Assembly: GCA_023428905.1 (NCBI GenBank)
Contig: JAEYWP010000016.1
Location: 124,001-188,000, forward strand
Source of the DNA: Verrucomicrobiota bacterium
GTDB lineage: Bacteria > Verrucomicrobiota > Verrucomicrobiia > Opitutales > Opitutaceae
Direction of reading: 5' to 3'
Length of the DNA stretch: 64,000 bases
Positions 53,514 through 61,666 of this stretch are shown here, piece by piece (the stretch's first letter is position 1; each line of letters begins with the position of its first letter). The translations under genes were made by a program, and so were the position numbers. Under the pieces are notes generated by a model. The model did no database searches and was not told where the DNA came from. It was given only the letters and a program-made list of their open reading frames with translations.

Positions 53514-54824
53514 ATGCTGATCGAGACCTTCGGGTTCAGCCCGGCGGTAGCGACCGCGATCGCCTTCCTGGTGTTTCTCCTCTGCGCCCTGGTCGTGCTG
53601 TGGGTTGTGCGCTCCGCCCCGTCGCGGACCCTTGTCCTCAGCAGCGGCCCCGAGGGCAGCTCGTTTCACCGCTGGGCCAAGGCGTACCAGAAGGCGCTGA
53701 CCGCCCATGGCGTTGCGGTGGAGATCCGGACCTCCGCGGGGTCGCTGGAGAATTTCGAGCGCATGCAGGACCCGGCCTCGGGCGTCGATATCGCGTTTGT
53801 CGCCAGCGGCCTGGTGAAGGATGCAAATCTCACCGGGCTCGTGTCCCTCGGCAGCATCTCCACCCAGCCGATCTGGGTGTATTATCGCGCCGAAAAGCCC
53901 ATTGCCCGGCTCTCGGAACTTCAGGGCCGCCGCATCACCGTGGGTGTCCCCGGGAGCGGGACACGCCTGCTTGCGATGACCCTGCTGCAGGCCAACGGTA
54001 TTCAGGGGGCACCTACGGTTTTTCTCGATCAGGATTCCACCGCCGCCGCCACCGACCTCCTGGAGGGGAGGGTCGACGCAGTGTTTCTGATGGGCGATTC
54101 CGCATCGTTGCGCACCCTGCGGTCGCTGGGACGGGCGCCCGGGATCCAGCTTTTTAGTTTTGATCAGGCGGATGCGTACGTGCGCCGCCTCCAATACCTG
54201 ACACGCCTGGAGTTGCCCAAAGGATCGATCGACCTCGGCCAGAATCTCCCGGCGGAAGACGTGGTCCTGGTCGGGCCCACAGTTGAATTGGTGGCGCGGG
54301 AGGGCCTCAATTCTGCCCACTGCGACATGCTGCTCGAGGCCGCGCGCGGCATCCATGGACGCCCGGGGTTGCTGCAGCGCCGCGGGGAATTCCCGGCGGC
54401 AATCGAGCATGAACTGCCCCTCAGCCAGGACGCCCTGCGCTATTACAAGTCGGGGAGCGGCTTTCTGTACCGCGCGCTGGGTTCCTACTGGCTGGCCAGC
54501 CTCGCCAATCGGGTCCTGGTCGCGATCGTTCCCCTCTTTCTTTTGCTGTTTCCGGCATTCCGCCTCCTCCCCATGGCGTACCGCCTCAGCATCCAGCTGC
54601 GTTTATACCGCTGCTACCGCCCGCTCCTGCGAGTGGAGCATGAGACCTTTGGCCCCCTCACGCGCGAGCGAATCAGTGACCTGCAGCGCAAGCTGGATGA
54701 GATCGAGGCGACCGTGAACGCCCTGAACGTGCCGGCGTCGTTTGCGGACCGGTATTATTGGCTGCGCAGTCACCTGGCCTTCGTCCGCCAGCGGCTGACG
54801 AACCTCGCCCCCTCCGAGGCTTGA
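53514..54824 (+). CDS. Membrane-tethered TAXI-family (TRAP-type) solute-binding protein
   Basis: A 436-residue protein. An N-terminal transmembrane helix (AFLVFLLCALVVLWVV) is followed by a periplasmic TAXI/NMT1-like binding domain: LSSGPEGSSFHRWAKAYQK, VEIRTSAGSLENFERMQD, LQGRRITVGVPGSGTRLLA and a second lobe with LLEGRVDAVFLMG. Near residue 330 another hydrophobic helix occurs (VLVAIVPLFLLLFPAF), then a cytoplasmic coiled-coil end (ISDLQRKLDEIEATVNALN). TRAP permease genes are not adjacent, so it may be a sensor or use a remote permease. The ATG at 53514 is chosen; 53457 is a possible longer start. Confidence 0.83.
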   Translation: MLIETFGFSPAVATAIAFLVFLLCALVVLWVVRSAPSRTLVLSSGPEGSSFHRWAKAYQKALTAHGVAVEIRTSAGSLENFERMQDPASGVDIAFVASGLVKDANLTGLVSLGSISTQPIWVYYRAEKPIARLSELQGRRITVGVPGSGTRLLAMTLLQANGIQGAPTVFLDQDSTAAATDLLEGRVDAVFLMGDSASLRTLRSLGRAPGIQLFSFDQADAYVRRLQYLTRLELPKGSIDLGQNLPAEDVVLVGPTVELVAREGLNSAHCDMLLEAARGIHGRPGLLQRRGEFPAAIEHELPLSQDALRYYKSGSGFLYRALGSYWLASLANRVLVAIVPLFLLLFPAFRLLPMAYRLSIQLRLYRCYRPLLRVEHETFGPLTRERISDLQRKLDEIEATVNALNVPASFADRYYWLRSHLAFVRQRLTNLAPSEA

Positions 54825-54941
54825 CCCCGGGCCGGCTCCGAGGGCGATCAACCGGGCGACCGGAAGGGAGCATCCCCGTTGGCCCCCGGCGCCGGTCCCG
54901 TTCGTTTCCGGCCGGAATCTGGCGTTGCGGCGGCAGCCGCG

Positions 54942-55250
54942 ATGTGCTTGGGTCAGGGCTTGACCTCAAGTTCAACGAATAACACGGAATCAGCGGCCAC
55001 GTCTCACATCGAAATCGAAGGGAAGGTCGTGGCAGTGTTGCCCGGAACCATGTTCCGCGTGCAACTCTCCAACGGGCACATCGTTCTGGCGCATATCTCA
55101 GGAAAACTGCGCAAGCACTTCATCAAGATCGCCGCAGGCGACATGGTGAAGATGGAGATGAGCCCCTACGACACGGAAAAAGCCCGGATCACGTATCGCA
55201 TGAAGGATACGTCCTCGACCTACCGCCCGCCCGCTCGTCGGCGTCGGTAA
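54942..55250 (+). CDS. infA: Translation initiation factor IF-1
   Basis: A clear S1/OB-fold IF-1: IEIEGKVVAVLPGTMFRVQL, NGHIVLAHISGKLRKHFIKI and MSPYDTEKARITYRMK, followed by a short basic tail. IF-1 binds the ribosomal A site during initiation. The start is uncertain. The ATG at 54942 gives 102 residues with an odd Ser/Thr/Asn-rich leader; a TTG at 54960 gives 96. Typical IF-1 has 72 residues, so both give an extended N-terminus. No strong Shine-Dalgarno is near either. EngB follows 159 bases downstream. Confidence 0.95.
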   Translation: MCLGQGLTSSSTNNTESAATSHIEIEGKVVAVLPGTMFRVQLSNGHIVLAHISGKLRKHFIKIAAGDMVKMEMSPYDTEKARITYRMKDTSSTYRPPARRRR

Positions 55251-55272
55251 GCGACTCGGTCATCCATTATCG

Positions 55273-55289
55273 GGGCGCTGTGCGCGCCC
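55273..55289 (+). terminator. Weak hairpin after infA
   Basis: GGGCGC and GCGCCC flank a five-base loop (TGTGC) 23 bases after the infA stop. No T-run follows, so it may be a weak or Rho-assisted stop, or only a chance GC palindrome. Confidence 0.3.
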
Positions 55290-55408
55290 TTCAGGGCAGG
55301 GGGGGCGCGTGCGTGGCGACAAACGTGCTCCCCTCCGCCCGTTGTGTGCATAGACTCCCGGCGCATGACACGTTTCCCCAAACCCGGCCACACCGAGCCT
55401 TTGCTGCG

Positions 55409-56065
55409 ATGAAGATCAACTCCGCGGATTTCGTGACCAGCGCTCCGGACTTTGCGTCGTGCCCGGAAACGACCATGCCCGAGTTTGCGATGATCGGCCG
55501 GTCCAACGTGGGCAAGTCGTCGCTCATCAACATGCTGACGGGCCGCCGCGGGCTCGCCAAGGTCTCCGCCACGCCGGGCAAGACCGACATGATCAATTTT
55601 TTCTCCATCAACCGCACCTGGTTGCTGGTGGATCTGCCGGGCTACGGTTTTGCGCGGGCAACCCGCTCCCGCCGGGAAGGGTTCTCCGAGGCGGTCGATG
55701 ACTACATCGAGGACCGCGACAACCTCGTCGCGCTTTTTGTCCTCCTCGATTCCCGGCTTCCGCCTCAAGCGATCGATCTCAATTTCATTGCCTGGCTGGA
55801 GCGCCTCTCCCGGCGCTGGTACCCGGTCTTCACCAAGGCGGACAAGCAGTCCGCCACCCAGACCCGCCGTTCGATCGACGCCGTGCGCGCCGAAATCGAA
55901 AAAGTGACGCGCCGCAAACCGGAGTTCTTCGTCACCTCCACCGAAACCCAGGCAGGCCGCGGCGAGATCCTCGGCACCATCGGCCGCCTCTGCGAAGACG
56001 CCCGACGACCGCTCCGAGACCCCCTGCAGCAGGCACCGGAGATCAAGCTTCCGTCGGAGGAGTGA
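55409..56065 (+). CDS. engB: Ribosome biogenesis GTP-binding protein YsxC/EngB
   Basis: A 218-residue TRAFAC GTPase needed for late large-subunit ribosome assembly. The G motifs are G1 GRSNVGKSS, G2 Thr in ATPGKTDMINFF, G3 DLPGYGFA and G4 TKADK, with the G5-like STE near the C-terminus. Length and start match the family; the ATG at 55409 begins MKINSADFVTSA, a normal EngB opening. It lies close to infA, a plausible translation-related pairing. Confidence 0.96.
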   Translation: MKINSADFVTSAPDFASCPETTMPEFAMIGRSNVGKSSLINMLTGRRGLAKVSATPGKTDMINFFSINRTWLLVDLPGYGFARATRSRREGFSEAVDDYIEDRDNLVALFVLLDSRLPPQAIDLNFIAWLERLSRRWYPVFTKADKQSATQTRRSIDAVRAEIEKVTRRKPEFFVTSTETQAGRGEILGTIGRLCEDARRPLRDPLQQAPEIKLPSEE

Positions 56066-56244
56066 ATCGGTGGGCGGTGCGGTCCGAGAGCCTCTCGGTG
56101 GCAACTGATGCTGGGCGCCGACCGCGTGGTTCCATCTGCGTATTCAAGGCTAGCCAGCGCCGCCGCCGTCCGTTTCCTAGATGGCAGACGCCCGTCCCGC
56201 GGACTCCTTCGATGTGAGGCTGGGCGCCATGCCCCCGCTCCCCC

Positions 56245-58179
56245 ATGAAACTGCCCGCTCCTGTCGCTGCCTCTGTTATCCTGGCCTCGCTTGCCACCTG
56301 TCCCGTCGTTGCCGACGTGATACCTGCTCCGCTCTTTCAGGACCATGCGGTCCTGCAGCAGGGAACACCGATACCGGTTTGGGGCACGGCCGATGACGGT
56401 GAGCGTGTGACCGTCACCTTTGCCGGGAAAACCGCCGAGGCGGTGGCGAAGGGGAGGCGATGGATGGTCAAGCTGCCCCCGGCGACCGCAGGCGGGCCGT
56501 ACGAACTCACGATCTCGGGCAAGAATCGGATTGTTCTGAAGGACATCCTGGTGGGGGAGGTCTGGCTCTGCGGCGGTCAGTCGAACATGGAACGCCAGCT
56601 GGGTCTGCGCGAAGGCCAGAAACCGATTCGCAACTGGGAGAGCGAGGTTGCGGGAGCGGAGTTTCCCCAGATCCGGCATTTCGGCGCCGCACAAACCCTC
56701 TCGCTCACGCCCAACGGCAGCGTCGAGGGCCGCTGGGTGGTCTCCACGCCGGAGACGGCGCATGACTTCACCGCCGTCGGGTTTTTCTTTGGACGCGCGC
56801 TGCATCAGGCGCGCGGTGTGCCGGTGGGCCTTATCCACAGCTCCTGGGGTGGCACGCCCGCGGAGGCCTGGATGAGCAGCGAGGGCCTGGATCGCGTTCC
56901 GGAGATGGCGGAAAGTGTTTCCCTCCTGCGGCAGTTGGCGGCGGATCCCGCCGCGGCAGAGGCGACCTATGCCAGCAGGATAAACGCGTGGTTCCTGGCC
57001 AACGATCCCGGCTCGGCGCCGGCGCAGCCGTGGAGCGCAATCGAGTTGGACGTGGCGTCCTGGTCCACCATGGCCGTGCCGGGGCTCTGGGAGTCGGCCG
57101 GTCTCCCCGATGTCGATGCCTTGGTCTGGTTCCGTCGCGACTTCGATGTTCCCCGGTCCTGGGTCGACTCCCCGATCGACCTGCACCTCGGCAAGATCGA
57201 CGACGCGGATACGACCTGGATCAACGGCGTGCAGGTGGGGACGACCAATGGCTACAACACCCCGCGCCGGTACCGGGTGCCGCGGGGCGTGTTGAAGGCG
57301 GGAAAAAACTCCCTGGCGATCCGCGTTGTGGATACGGGGGGCGGGGGCGGACTCTGGAGCGCCCCGCAGGAGCTTCGGTTGGTCAACGCTGCTGTCGCCG
57401 GGGAGCCCATTCACCTCGCCGGGGAATGGCGGTACCGTCTGGCGGTCGATTTCCGCGACCGCGCCCGTCCGCCGACCTACCTGCCAGGGAGCCCGAGTGC
57501 GCCCACCGTTCTCTACAACGGCATGATCGCTCCCTTGGTCCCCTACGCCATGCGTGGCGCGATCTGGTATCAAGGGGAGGCCAACGCGTCCGAGCCCGGC
57601 CTGTACCGCAAACTCCTCCCGGCGCTGGTGGCGGACTGGCGCGGTCGCTGGGGGCTGGGTGACTTTCCCTTCCTTTACGTCCAGATCGCCCCGTTCAACG
57701 GAATGCCGCCCGAGATCCGCGAGGCCCAGCTGCTCAGCCTTCCCAAGATCGCGAAGTCCGCGATGGCCGTTACGATGGACGTCGGGGACGCCGAGGACAT
57801 CCATCCGGCGGACAAGCGTCCGGTAGGCGAGCGGCTCGCCCTGGCCGCACGGGCGGTGGCGTATGGCGAACAGGTCGAGTATTCCGGCCCGCTCTACCGC
57901 AGCCTGCACATCGACGGCGCCCGCGCGGTGGTCCATTTCGACCACTTGGGTCGTGGGCTCGTCGCCCCCGGTGGAAGGCTCCGCGGGTTCGAACTCGCCG
58001 GCGCGGATGGCGTGTTCCGTGCCGCAGATGCCCGCGTGGTGGGCGAATCGGTCGAGGTCAGCGCGGCCGGGATTACGGCTCCCACCGCGGTGCGTTACGG
58101 GTGGGCCCACGTTCCCGACGCGAATCTTTTCAATAAAAACGGCCTCCCCGCGTCCCCGTTTCGCACGGACGCGCGCTGA
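56245..58179 (+). CDS. Sialate O-acetylesterase family protein (copy 2)
   Basis: A 644-residue exported esterase. A signal peptide (VAASVILASLATCPVVADV) precedes a beta domain. The catalytic blocks are CGGQSNMERQLG (nucleophile Ser), VGLIHSSWGGTPAEAWMS, GAIWYQGEANASEP and VGDAEDIHPADKR. The galactose-binding-like insert is present (WFRRDFDVPRSW, RVPRGVLKAGKNSLAIRVVD). It is a clear paralogue of the protein at 28792-30765, with the same order of blocks. Its neighbours are EngB upstream and an unrelated pair downstream, so there is no glycan operon here. Confidence 0.92.
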   Translation: MKLPAPVAASVILASLATCPVVADVIPAPLFQDHAVLQQGTPIPVWGTADDGERVTVTFAGKTAEAVAKGRRWMVKLPPATAGGPYELTISGKNRIVLKDILVGEVWLCGGQSNMERQLGLREGQKPIRNWESEVAGAEFPQIRHFGAAQTLSLTPNGSVEGRWVVSTPETAHDFTAVGFFFGRALHQARGVPVGLIHSSWGGTPAEAWMSSEGLDRVPEMAESVSLLRQLAADPAAAEATYASRINAWFLANDPGSAPAQPWSAIELDVASWSTMAVPGLWESAGLPDVDALVWFRRDFDVPRSWVDSPIDLHLGKIDDADTTWINGVQVGTTNGYNTPRRYRVPRGVLKAGKNSLAIRVVDTGGGGGLWSAPQELRLVNAAVAGEPIHLAGEWRYRLAVDFRDRARPPTYLPGSPSAPTVLYNGMIAPLVPYAMRGAIWYQGEANASEPGLYRKLLPALVADWRGRWGLGDFPFLYVQIAPFNGMPPEIREAQLLSLPKIAKSAMAVTMDVGDAEDIHPADKRPVGERLALAARAVAYGEQVEYSGPLYRSLHIDGARAVVHFDHLGRGLVAPGGRLRGFELAGADGVFRAADARVVGESVEVSAAGITAPTAVRYGWAHVPDANLFNKNGLPASPFRTDAR

Positions 58180-58439
58180 GCCACCCGCCGGACTCAGGCC
58201 TGTCATTTCCTGGGGGCGCCGTGCTCTCCTGGACGTCCTGCCCCCGGCAACGCCGCACGGCAGGGCCTCCACCTCCAGGGCACTGGCGCCAGCTGAGTCC
58301 GGATGGCTCCGCGGGCCGCCCCCGGCGGGTTGCCGGGAGGGAAGCGCCGCCCTCCGCGCGGTGGAGGCTTTACTGATGGCCGCGAATCGCCACGCTGCCG
58401 CCTCGTCCCGCGGCCGCGCATCACGCGGTGGGACGCTTT

Positions 58440-58667
58440 ATGGCCACCCTCACCATTCAGGTCCCGCCGGCCTTTGAACCGGCGTTGGATGCCCTCGTGC
58501 AGATGACTCAGGCCGGTTCCCGCGAACAGTGGATCTCCAATCACGTCCGCGGTGTTCTGTTCGATTATCAATTGAGCCGCGAATTCGGCGCGGCCAAGTA
58601 TCAGCGACTGCAACAACTCGCGACGGTTTGGCCTGGCCCCCTGCCGCCGCCTCCCTTCCAGCCATGA
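58440..58667 (+). CDS. Small hypothetical protein coupled to a membrane protein
   Basis: A 75-residue protein I do not recognise. It opens with a short strand (MATLTIQVPPAFEPALDALV), continues as helices (SREQWISNHVRGVLFDYQLS, FGAAKYQRLQQLA) and ends in a proline-rich tail (GPLPPPPFQP). No signal or membrane segment is present. The ATG at 58440 is used; a GTG at 58428 would add four residues. Its TGA overlaps the ATG of the next gene (ATGA), so the two products are likely made together and may interact. Confidence 0.6.
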   Translation: MATLTIQVPPAFEPALDALVQMTQAGSREQWISNHVRGVLFDYQLSREFGAAKYQRLQQLATVWPGPLPPPPFQP

Positions 58668-59428
58668 GCAAGGAACACCTTTGGACGGCTCTGGGACGCA
58701 TGGGGGCTGACCTGGACTTTAATGCGCACGTCCACCGCGACACCGCCGGGGCCCTCAAGGCCGCGGGACTGGAGCTGACGGAGGAGGAGCGGGCGCTGCT
58801 CCGGCAACCGCCTGCGACCCGCTCCCTGGGCTCGCCCTCGCTGAATCCGTTCACCACGCCCGAGGATATCAGCTTTCAGCGGAAGAAAATGCAGGAGCGC
58901 TTCAGTGCGCAGGTCGACCGCCTGAACAACCTCGGTGATTTCACGGTGGATACGTTGCGTGTGACCATCACCACCGCCCGCCGCTCTTATCTCACCGTCA
59001 CCCTGATGAACCTGGTGATGTTCGGGGTGGGGATCGGGCTTTTTGTTGCCAGTGCCATTCACGCCGCGATCTCGTCCAACACCACCAGTTCGCTCCTCCT
59101 CGCGGGCATTGGCGCGATCAACTTCGTCACGCTCTTCCTTTCCGAACCCATCCGGCGCACCCAGGGGGCCCTGTCGAATCTCGTGCAGGTGCAGATGGCG
59201 TTCATGAATTATTTCGAGCAGCTCAGCATCTGGGACGCCTACGCGATCATCCCCGCCCCCGGTACGCCGCAGGTTCCGGGCATGGGAGGGGGCGCACCGA
59301 GCCCCGAGCGTATGCGCGAGGCGAGCGAAGGCCTCCAGCGCCGCACCCAGGAAACGATGCAACTCCTCCAGCGCTACGTCGAGGAACCGCACCCCGCGCC
59401 GGAACCACCCGCCAAAGCCACCGCCTGA
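58664..59428 (+). CDS. Two-helix membrane protein with leader-like N-terminal domain
   Basis: A 254-residue protein in three parts. Residues 1-48 (LWTALGRMGADLDFNAHVHR ... GLELTEEERALLRQ) resemble the helical D..F...L...P..AL...G..LT.EE...L pattern of Nif11/NHLP-type leader domains. Residues about 75-190 contain two transmembrane helices (LVMFGVGIGLFVASAIHAAI and SSLLLAGIGAINFVTLFL) flanked by amphipathic helices (FSAQVDRLNNLGDFTVDTL; RTQGALSNLVQVQMAFMNYF). This recalls SLATT or TRADD-N-associated membrane domains of bacterial conflict systems. The C-terminus is helical and Pro/Ala-rich. All similarities are by eye only. The gene is coupled to the small upstream gene. Confidence 0.6.
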   Translation: MSKEHLWTALGRMGADLDFNAHVHRDTAGALKAAGLELTEEERALLRQPPATRSLGSPSLNPFTTPEDISFQRKKMQERFSAQVDRLNNLGDFTVDTLRVTITTARRSYLTVTLMNLVMFGVGIGLFVASAIHAAISSNTTSSLLLAGIGAINFVTLFLSEPIRRTQGALSNLVQVQMAFMNYFEQLSIWDAYAIIPAPGTPQVPGMGGGAPSPERMREASEGLQRRTQETMQLLQRYVEEPHPAPEPPAKATA

Positions 59429-59734
59429 TTGCCGGCCCCGGCGCTGGTGGATCCTGGCTCCCTGGCGGGCCCCAGGAGTGCCTGTTCCGCGCAAGGATCC
59501 TTGCGGGACCTGGCCGACGTTATGCCCGCCGAGGAGCATGGCGCGGCGTCGCGGTGACTGCGTGGCGCCAGCACCTTTCTGAGGCGGTGGCGCTCAAGAA
59601 GGAGGGATCTGTGTCCGCAAGAATCTGGCTTATAGTCGCCACCCGCCGGGGGGCATCGCCGCAACGGACTTGAGCCGAGTGCGCCGATTCGGAAGAAGTC
59701 GGAGGCGGGAGCTATCCGGCTTCCAACTACAACT
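59429..59734 (+). other. Upstream region of the small beta-barrel gene
   Basis: A 306-base stretch with no gene recognised. It holds AAGAAGGAGGGATCTGTG near 59595 and a purine-rich GGAGGCGGGAGC at 59701-59712, 23 bases before the next ATG, too far for a ribosome site. A promoter is expected here because the flanking genes are unrelated, but I cannot place it. Confidence 0.3.
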
Positions 59735-60265
59735 ATGAAACGGATTCTGACCTTCACTGCCTTGCTCACCGCGGCTTCGTTCGCGAACGCCGCTGAAACT
59801 GCACCCGACACCGGGTTCTTTCTCGCCGCCGGGCCATCGTATGGATTCTTCGGCGACGATTTCGAGTCCACCTTGGGTGCGAGTCTCACTGTCGGCGTTA
59901 AGCTGCGCAATCAGCACTCGATTGAGTTCGAGGCGTCGACCTTCGACAGCGCGCTCGACTGGTCCAGCATCGATGCGACGTTCGTCCCGTTGCTCGGCAA
60001 GTACCGTGTGCCCTTCACCCTCGATCAGAAGCTCACACTCTCAGTCGCCGGCGTTGCGGGCGGCATGTACGAGAAGCTTGAGGGGTGGTACATCGACCGC
60101 ACTGACGGCGCCTTCGTCATCGGTGCTGAGGCGGCGATCGATTACGCGGTGGCCGACCGTGTCAATATCGGTGCAGGCGTGACAGCCCTGTACGCCACTG
60201 AGACCGATATCACGACTGACGGAACCATCGCGCTCATCAGCGTTCGCGCGACGTATCGCTTCTGA
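59735..60265 (+). CDS. Small outer-membrane beta-barrel protein
   Basis: A 176-residue protein with a signal peptide (MKRILTFTALLTAASFANAA) and about eight amphipathic strands: FFLAAGPSYGFFGDDF, LGASLTVGVKLRNQHSIEFE, VFVPLLGKYRVPF-like and KLTLSVAGVAGGMYEKLEGW. It ends in RATYRF, the terminal Phe of outer-membrane barrels. It fits the OmpA/OmpX-type OMP_b-brl group. No OmpA C-terminal peptidoglycan domain is present. The function is not known; such proteins often maintain membrane stability or bind ligands. Confidence 0.82.
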   Translation: MKRILTFTALLTAASFANAAETAPDTGFFLAAGPSYGFFGDDFESTLGASLTVGVKLRNQHSIEFEASTFDSALDWSSIDATFVPLLGKYRVPFTLDQKLTLSVAGVAGGMYEKLEGWYIDRTDGAFVIGAEAAIDYAVADRVNIGAGVTALYATETDITTDGTIALISVRATYRF

Positions 60266-60415
60266 GTGTGAGGAGGGAGCAGGCAACCTCTGCCCCGCTT
60301 CCGATCGGGTGACTCGCCGAGCCTCAGCGCGGCGAGTCCTCCCCAGGGGATAGGAGGGTTGCTTGCGGGTTTGTTGGCATTGCTGCGATTTGGGTAGAGG
60401 GTGCGGTTGTAGGCT

Positions 60416-60428
60416 GGTTTCTGAAACC
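60416..60428. repeat. Short nested palindrome upstream of the acyltransferase gene
   Basis: GGTTTC and GAAACC flank one T. An outer GCGGTT at 60403-60408 overlaps the complement of the following AACCGC (60425-60430), giving two possible pairings. It lies about 29 bases before the ATG at 60457 and could be an operator or leader hairpin. There is no other evidence of function. Confidence 0.35.
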
Positions 60429-60456
60429 GCAAGGCGCTTAGCTGTGTTCTCGTTTC

Positions 60457-61611
60457 ATGCAGAAACCTTCCCAATCCCTGACGGGTGTCGCCGCGGGCAC
60501 GTCTGCACCCGAAGGGAGAGGGGTGCGCAATCTATGGATCGACCATCTTCGGGTGGGGCTCACGTTTCTGGTCATCCTGCACCATGTCGCGATCGTTTAT
60601 GGAGGATCCGGCGGGTGGTATTGGAAGGAGCTTCCGGACGCGTCGAGTCTGCCCCTGGTCGTCTTCAACGCGACCAACCAGAGCTTCTTCATGGGCTTCT
60701 TTTTCCTGCTGGCAGGGTACTACACCCCGCCCGCCTGGGAGCGAAAGGGGCCGCGGCGCTTCCTGATCGATCGCGTGCTCCGGCTCGGCGTCCCGCTGGC
60801 GGGGTACTTCTTCGTTCTCAGCCCGATCACCATTGCACTTGCCGGCTCCGCCTCAGGTGACGGTTTCCTGAGCCGGCTGGAGCACCTGTATCAAAACCGC
60901 GTCTTTGAGCCGGGGCCGCTTTGGTTCGCCGAGGCGCTGCTCCTCTTTGCGCTCGGTTATGCGGGGTGGCGCCTGCTCGCCCGCCGACGTGCGCAGGTTG
61001 GCGCCGCGCGCGTGGCGTCGCTGCACTCCTGGGTGGTTGCGGGCGTGCTGCTGGTGGGAACGGCGAACGTCGTCGTGAGGCTTTGGATACCGGTCGGTCA
61101 GAATGTGTTTGCGCTCCAACTCGGCTATTTCCCGGCCTATGTGCTCCTCTTTGCGGTGGGCTGCGGCGCTGCGGGTTCGCGCCGGCTGGAGTCCGTGACC
61201 GCGCCGGAGGCGTTTCCCTGGGGTGGTGTCAGCCTGGTCCTGATTCTCGTCCTGCCGGCTGTGATCGTCCGGGCGAGTGATCTCGGACACTTTGTGGGCG
61301 GCCTCAATCCGTTCGCCCTCTTTTATGCGTTTTGGGATCCCGTGGTCGGCGCCGGCGTCATCCTTTTGCTCCTGCACCTGGGGCGTCGTGTCCTGACCGG
61401 GGAGTCGGCCGTGATGGCCTGGCTCGCCCGCCGCGCGTTCGGGATCTTCATCCTGCACCCACCCGCGGTCGTGGGGATGTCGCTTTTGCTGCGCGGCTGG
61501 CCGGCGCCGGGACTGTGGAAATTTGCCGTCGTGGGCCTGCTCTCCTGCCTCGTCACCGCCCTGGCCGCTGACCTCGCGCTACGCCTTCCGGGTGCGCGGA
61601 GGGTGCTCTAG
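60457..61611 (+). CDS. Acyltransferase family 3 membrane protein
   Basis: A 384-residue integral-membrane acyltransferase with about ten helices. The family features are RNLWIDHLRVGLTFLVILHH (with the conserved R and H), FMGFFFLLAGYYTPPA and RRFLIDRVLRLGVPLAGYFF. Later helices include AVMAWLARRAFGIFILHPPA. Such proteins (OPGC/NodX type) transfer acyl groups to carbohydrates of the envelope. The acceptor is unknown here, although O-acetylated glycans would fit the two O-acetylesterases in the window. The ATG at 60457 gives a short soluble N-terminus before the first helix. Confidence 0.9.
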   Translation: MQKPSQSLTGVAAGTSAPEGRGVRNLWIDHLRVGLTFLVILHHVAIVYGGSGGWYWKELPDASSLPLVVFNATNQSFFMGFFFLLAGYYTPPAWERKGPRRFLIDRVLRLGVPLAGYFFVLSPITIALAGSASGDGFLSRLEHLYQNRVFEPGPLWFAEALLLFALGYAGWRLLARRRAQVGAARVASLHSWVVAGVLLVGTANVVVRLWIPVGQNVFALQLGYFPAYVLLFAVGCGAAGSRRLESVTAPEAFPWGGVSLVLILVLPAVIVRASDLGHFVGGLNPFALFYAFWDPVVGAGVILLLLHLGRRVLTGESAVMAWLARRAFGIFILHPPAVVGMSLLLRGWPAPGLWKFAVVGLLSCLVTALAADLALRLPGARRVL

Positions 61612-61666
61612 CCGTCCGTGGGGAGGGCGAGGCGTGGGTTGACGCCTGCCAGACCATGTGGGACGG

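Noticed and set aside
55765..58272. An 835-codon minus-strand frame opposite EngB and the second esterase.
   Set aside because: It runs across two well-defined plus-strand genes and has no recognisable domain.
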